Source: Acidobacteriaceae bacterium (GTDB taxonomy: Bacteria > Acidobacteriota > Terriglobia > Terriglobales > Acidobacteriaceae). From it: 25,535 nucleotides of DNA. The notes beneath the pieces are model-generated. The model did no database searches and had not been told where the DNA came from. It worked only from the letters and a program-made list of their open reading frames with translations. Of this stretch, positions 23,259 to 25,535 are shown piece after piece; within the stretch, counting starts at the first letter, position 1; the number at the start of each line of letters is the position of its first letter. A program made the translations under genes and the position numbers. The stretch is from the NCBI GenBank assembly GCA_003140705.1, contig PLKU01000487.1, positions 3,293 to 28,827 of the forward strand. Direction: 5' to 3'.

Positions 23259-25460
23259 CTATTGCTTATCCAGGCGGAAGGCCGCACCCTGAAAATCTCC
23301 ACGGAATCCGTCGTCCAGATCGAGGCCGTGATTCATCCACCAGGCGCCGCTGGCCACGGGCGGAGTGCCAGTACGCGGCTTGCCCACGATGGGGCTCAGC
23401 GCATACTCAGCTACCGGGTCCAGACCCTTAAGCTTAAGGCGCGGGAACAAGCGGCCCTGCTGCGTGGAGTGGATGAAGGCGAAGACTACCGACTGGGTCT
23501 TTTCTGGATTAACCGTCTGGGTGACGGAAAACTCACTGCCATTGCGCGGTGAGATCAGCCGGTAAAGGTCGCCCTGCACGATGGTGGTTTGTACTTGTCG
23601 GTACTCGGAGATGAGCCGCTTGGCCAGCGCGAACTCCTCTGGTGACCAGTTCGCAATGTTGGCACCGATACCCAGTGAGCCCTGCATTGAGCTCAGCATC
23701 CGATAAGACAGCGAAGTCGAGCGCTTGTTGAGCCAGTGGGGCGAGTCTGTGACCCAGGCCATCATGATTTGCGGCGTGTAGGCGTAGGTAAATCCATCCT
23801 GTTGGGTGAGCCTGTCAAAGGGGTCAGTGTTGTCGGAGGGCCAAACCTCGTCGACGTAGCGCAGAATCCCCAGGTCCACCCGGCCGCCGCCGCCCGAGCA
23901 GGATTCGAACTCCACCTTGGGGTGCCTGTGGCGCAACTCGGCCAGGATCGCATAGAGGTTGCGCGTAAACTCGACATACACCCGCTTTTGCTCCGAGGCA
24001 GGCAACTGGTCCCAGCCAGGCTCGGTCCAGTTTCGGTTATAGTCCCATTTGAGAAATGCGATGTCGTTCTCACTGAGCAGCTTGTCGAGAAAGCCAAGAA
24101 CGTAGTCGCGCACATCGGGACGGGCCAGGTTTAGTACCAGCTGATTGCGCTGCTCCGAGCGTGGACGGCCAGGAAAACTTAGTACCCAATCAGGATGTTT
24201 GCGATAGAGGTCCGAGTCGGGATTAACCATTTCCGGCTCGACCCACAGGCCGAAGTCCATCCCCAGCGCATGAACCTTGTCAATCAACGGCTTCAGGCTG
24301 TGGGGAAACTTCTCCGGGTTCACATACCAATCGCCCAGGCCGGCGTGATCGTCCTTACGTTGACCAAACCAGCCGTCGTCCATCACGAACAGCTCCACGC
24401 CCAGCTTCGCCGCGGTAGTGGCCAACACTTTCTGGCCAGCCTCGTTGACGTTGAAAGTCGTTGCTTCCCAGGAGTTGTACAGCACCGGACGCACGCGCGA
24501 TGATAGGCCACCAGGCGCAATTTCCTCGCGTTCGAAGCGATGCAGCAGCCGCGACGCCGCGCCGAATCCCTGGGCCGAATAGCCGGCATAAAAGGCCGGG
24601 GTGTCGAGCGCCTCCCCGGGCTTCAGCGGATATGCGAAGTCGAACGTGTTCAGACCGCCGGTGACGCGCACCTGCTGATAGGGCGTCTGCTCCACGGTGA
24701 TGCGCCAGTTGCCGCTCCAAGCCAGGGCCCCGAACCACACGCTGCCGTGTTCCTCGCCGGCATCGCCCGCGTCGATCGCAAACCAGGGGTTGATGTTGTG
24801 GCTGGTGTGGCCCTTGCGGCTTTCGAGCACCTTCATGCCCTGGTGGATCGCCTCGTGGTTGACCTGCGTTTCGGCGGCCCACCGGCCGGTCAAATAAGTG
24901 AGCTGATAGCCTTCGCCGGCCGGCAGGTTCCAGGTGGCCGATTGCGCGCTCTCCACCATGAGCGGCTGGGCCGTCTCGTTCCGGATGGTGGCGCTGCGTT
25001 CCAGAATGCCGTGGTCCGGGTAGACGCGATAGTGCAAGACCACCTGGATGTCGTCGCGGATATCCTTGAGCGTGATGTCGAGGCTGCTCTCGCGCATCTG
25101 GTGCGACACGTATCGCAGCACCACGTCGCGATTGCCATCGGCGCGTGTGACCTTCAGTGCGGGCTCGTAGTAGCGCGTGCCGCCCCAGGCGGGGAACTCC
25201 TCGCGCTGCAACATCGCCGGCGGATCGAACGACGAAAGCTCGCGGCGCACCGCGGCCGCCGGCACATCGTCGGCGCGCCACAGCGGCGCTCCCCAATAAA
25301 GATGCTGCAGCGTGCCCTCGGGGTCGACCCCCATGGCATAGGTGCTGTCGCGGGTAGTCAGCAGCCAGATCTTGCGGCTCTCGACGTACTGGATGGACTG
25401 GGCGGTAAGGCTGCTGGCGGCCAGGGCAACCAGCAAGGACAACGAGGCGATGTGGCGCAT
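23259..25460 (-). CDS. Secreted alpha-galactosidase, glycoside hydrolase family 36
   Basis: 733 residues. A signal peptide (MRHIASLSLLVALAASSLTA, then Q) implies export. An N-terminal beta-sandwich (about 25-325) precedes the TIM barrel. Catalytic residues are in place: nucleophile Asp473 in FLKWDYNRNW and acid/base Asp543 in VWPSDNTDPFDRL. FVMDDGWFGQRKDD and GLWVEPEMVNPDSDLY line the active site, and ESCSGGGGRVDLGILRYVDE (519-538) is the GH36 signature loop. A C-terminal beta-domain follows to the end. It releases terminal alpha-galactose from raffinose-type sugars or galactomannan. No sugar transporter or regulator is adjacent. ATG 25460 begins the signal peptide; no strong Shine-Dalgarno, only a purine-rich AGAGAAAAA upstream. 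Confidence 0.95.
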   Translation of the reverse strand: MRHIASLSLLVALAASSLTAQSIQYVESRKIWLLTTRDSTYAMGVDPEGTLQHLYWGAPLWRADDVPAAAVRRELSSFDPPAMLQREEFPAWGGTRYYEPALKVTRADGNRDVVLRYVSHQMRESSLDITLKDIRDDIQVVLHYRVYPDHGILERSATIRNETAQPLMVESAQSATWNLPAGEGYQLTYLTGRWAAETQVNHEAIHQGMKVLESRKGHTSHNINPWFAIDAGDAGEEHGSVWFGALAWSGNWRITVEQTPYQQVRVTGGLNTFDFAYPLKPGEALDTPAFYAGYSAQGFGAASRLLHRFEREEIAPGGLSSRVRPVLYNSWEATTFNVNEAGQKVLATTAAKLGVELFVMDDGWFGQRKDDHAGLGDWYVNPEKFPHSLKPLIDKVHALGMDFGLWVEPEMVNPDSDLYRKHPDWVLSFPGRPRSEQRNQLVLNLARPDVRDYVLGFLDKLLSENDIAFLKWDYNRNWTEPGWDQLPASEQKRVYVEFTRNLYAILAELRHRHPKVEFESCSGGGGRVDLGILRYVDEVWPSDNTDPFDRLTQQDGFTYAYTPQIMMAWVTDSPHWLNKRSTSLSYRMLSSMQGSLGIGANIANWSPEEFALAKRLISEYRQVQTTIVQGDLYRLISPRNGSEFSVTQTVNPEKTQSVVFAFIHSTQQGRLFPRLKLKGLDPVAEYALSPIVGKPRTGTPPVASGAWWMNHGLDLDDGFRGDFQGAAFRLDKQ

Positions 25461-25468
25461 AAGTTTTT

Positions 25469-25535
25469 CTCTGTGTTCTCTGGTTTCTCCTCTGTGCCCT
25501 CAAATCATTTCTTTGGTTTTCTCCGTGTCTCTGTG
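25469..25535 (-). repeat. CTCTGTG-repeat, strand-biased leader of the alpha-galactosidase gene
   Basis: CTCTGTG occurs at 25469-25475, 25490-25496 and 25529-25535, with a variant CTCCGTG at 25521-25527. On the coding (minus) strand this is a run of CACAGAG units in a very purine-rich leader. It extends to the window edge. Similar ctctgtg-type tracts occur between genes in many environmental genomes, from memory; their role is unknown. Confidence 0.5.

Noticed and set aside
24355..25503. 382-codon minus-strand frame, Arg/His/Pro-rich
   Set aside because: It overlaps the clearly genuine GH36 gene in another frame of the same strand and has a composition typical of a frame shadow.
1..25535. CRISPR array, rRNA operon, intact IS element or classical riboswitch
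   Set aside because: No regularly spaced repeats, rRNA-like segments, transposase motifs or conserved riboswitch cores were seen on either strand.

Overview
The window looks like chromosomal DNA of an Acidobacteriota member, most likely class Terriglobia. The main evidence is two PadR-regulator/duplicated-permease (ADOP) pairs, a gene type strongly associated with that phylum. Supporting points are the GC-rich coding sequence, a secreted GH36 alpha-galactosidase and scattered single housekeeping genes. The phylum call is inference from gene content; no 16S rRNA is present.

Layout: 1-465 (minus) holds the 5' end of one ADOP permease and its PadR repressor. 515-3372 (minus) holds an RlmB/SpoU rRNA methyltransferase overlapping a secreted gluzincin-like protein whose HExxH motif reads HALTH. 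3542-4603 (minus) is an outer-membrane barrel candidate, divergent from a DUF1905/YdeI-like protein at 4893-5597. 5713-7409 (plus) carries an ECF-type sigma factor, a translationally coupled two-TM protein and a membrane zinc-ribbon protein. 7540-8403 is an orphan LytTR response regulator. Next come a ferredoxin-NADP reductase-like flavoprotein (minus), an EF-P paralogue of the YeiP/EfpL type (plus) and glmS (minus).

12503-15548 (minus) is the second PadR-ADOP pair, this one complete, with a clear palindromic operator. 15925-16371 (minus) encodes a DUF2147 protein. 16434-19411 (minus) is a small specialised-metabolism operon: type III polyketide synthase, SAM methyltransferase and FAD-dependent oxidoreductase. 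The oxidoreductase is broken by two +1 frameshifts. 19703-20617 holds purS (minus) and divergent inorganic pyrophosphatase (plus), followed by an APC-family permease (minus), a tRNA-Ser(GCU) and a ~960-base stretch without a convincing gene that looks like decayed accessory DNA. 23259-25460 (minus) is the alpha-galactosidase, preceded by a CTCTGTG-repeat leader that runs off the window.

The most notable points are the T3PKS-methyltransferase-flavoprotein cassette with its double frameshift, the HExxH-to-HALTH change, the EfpL-like loop in the only EF-P homologue of the window, and a recurring promoter arrangement. In that arrangement a -10 box ends 5-7 bases before the start codon and no Shine-Dalgarno is visible (padR, purS, glmS, possibly rlmB), which suggests leaderless mRNAs. 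I found no CRISPR array, rRNA gene, intact transposase or integrase.
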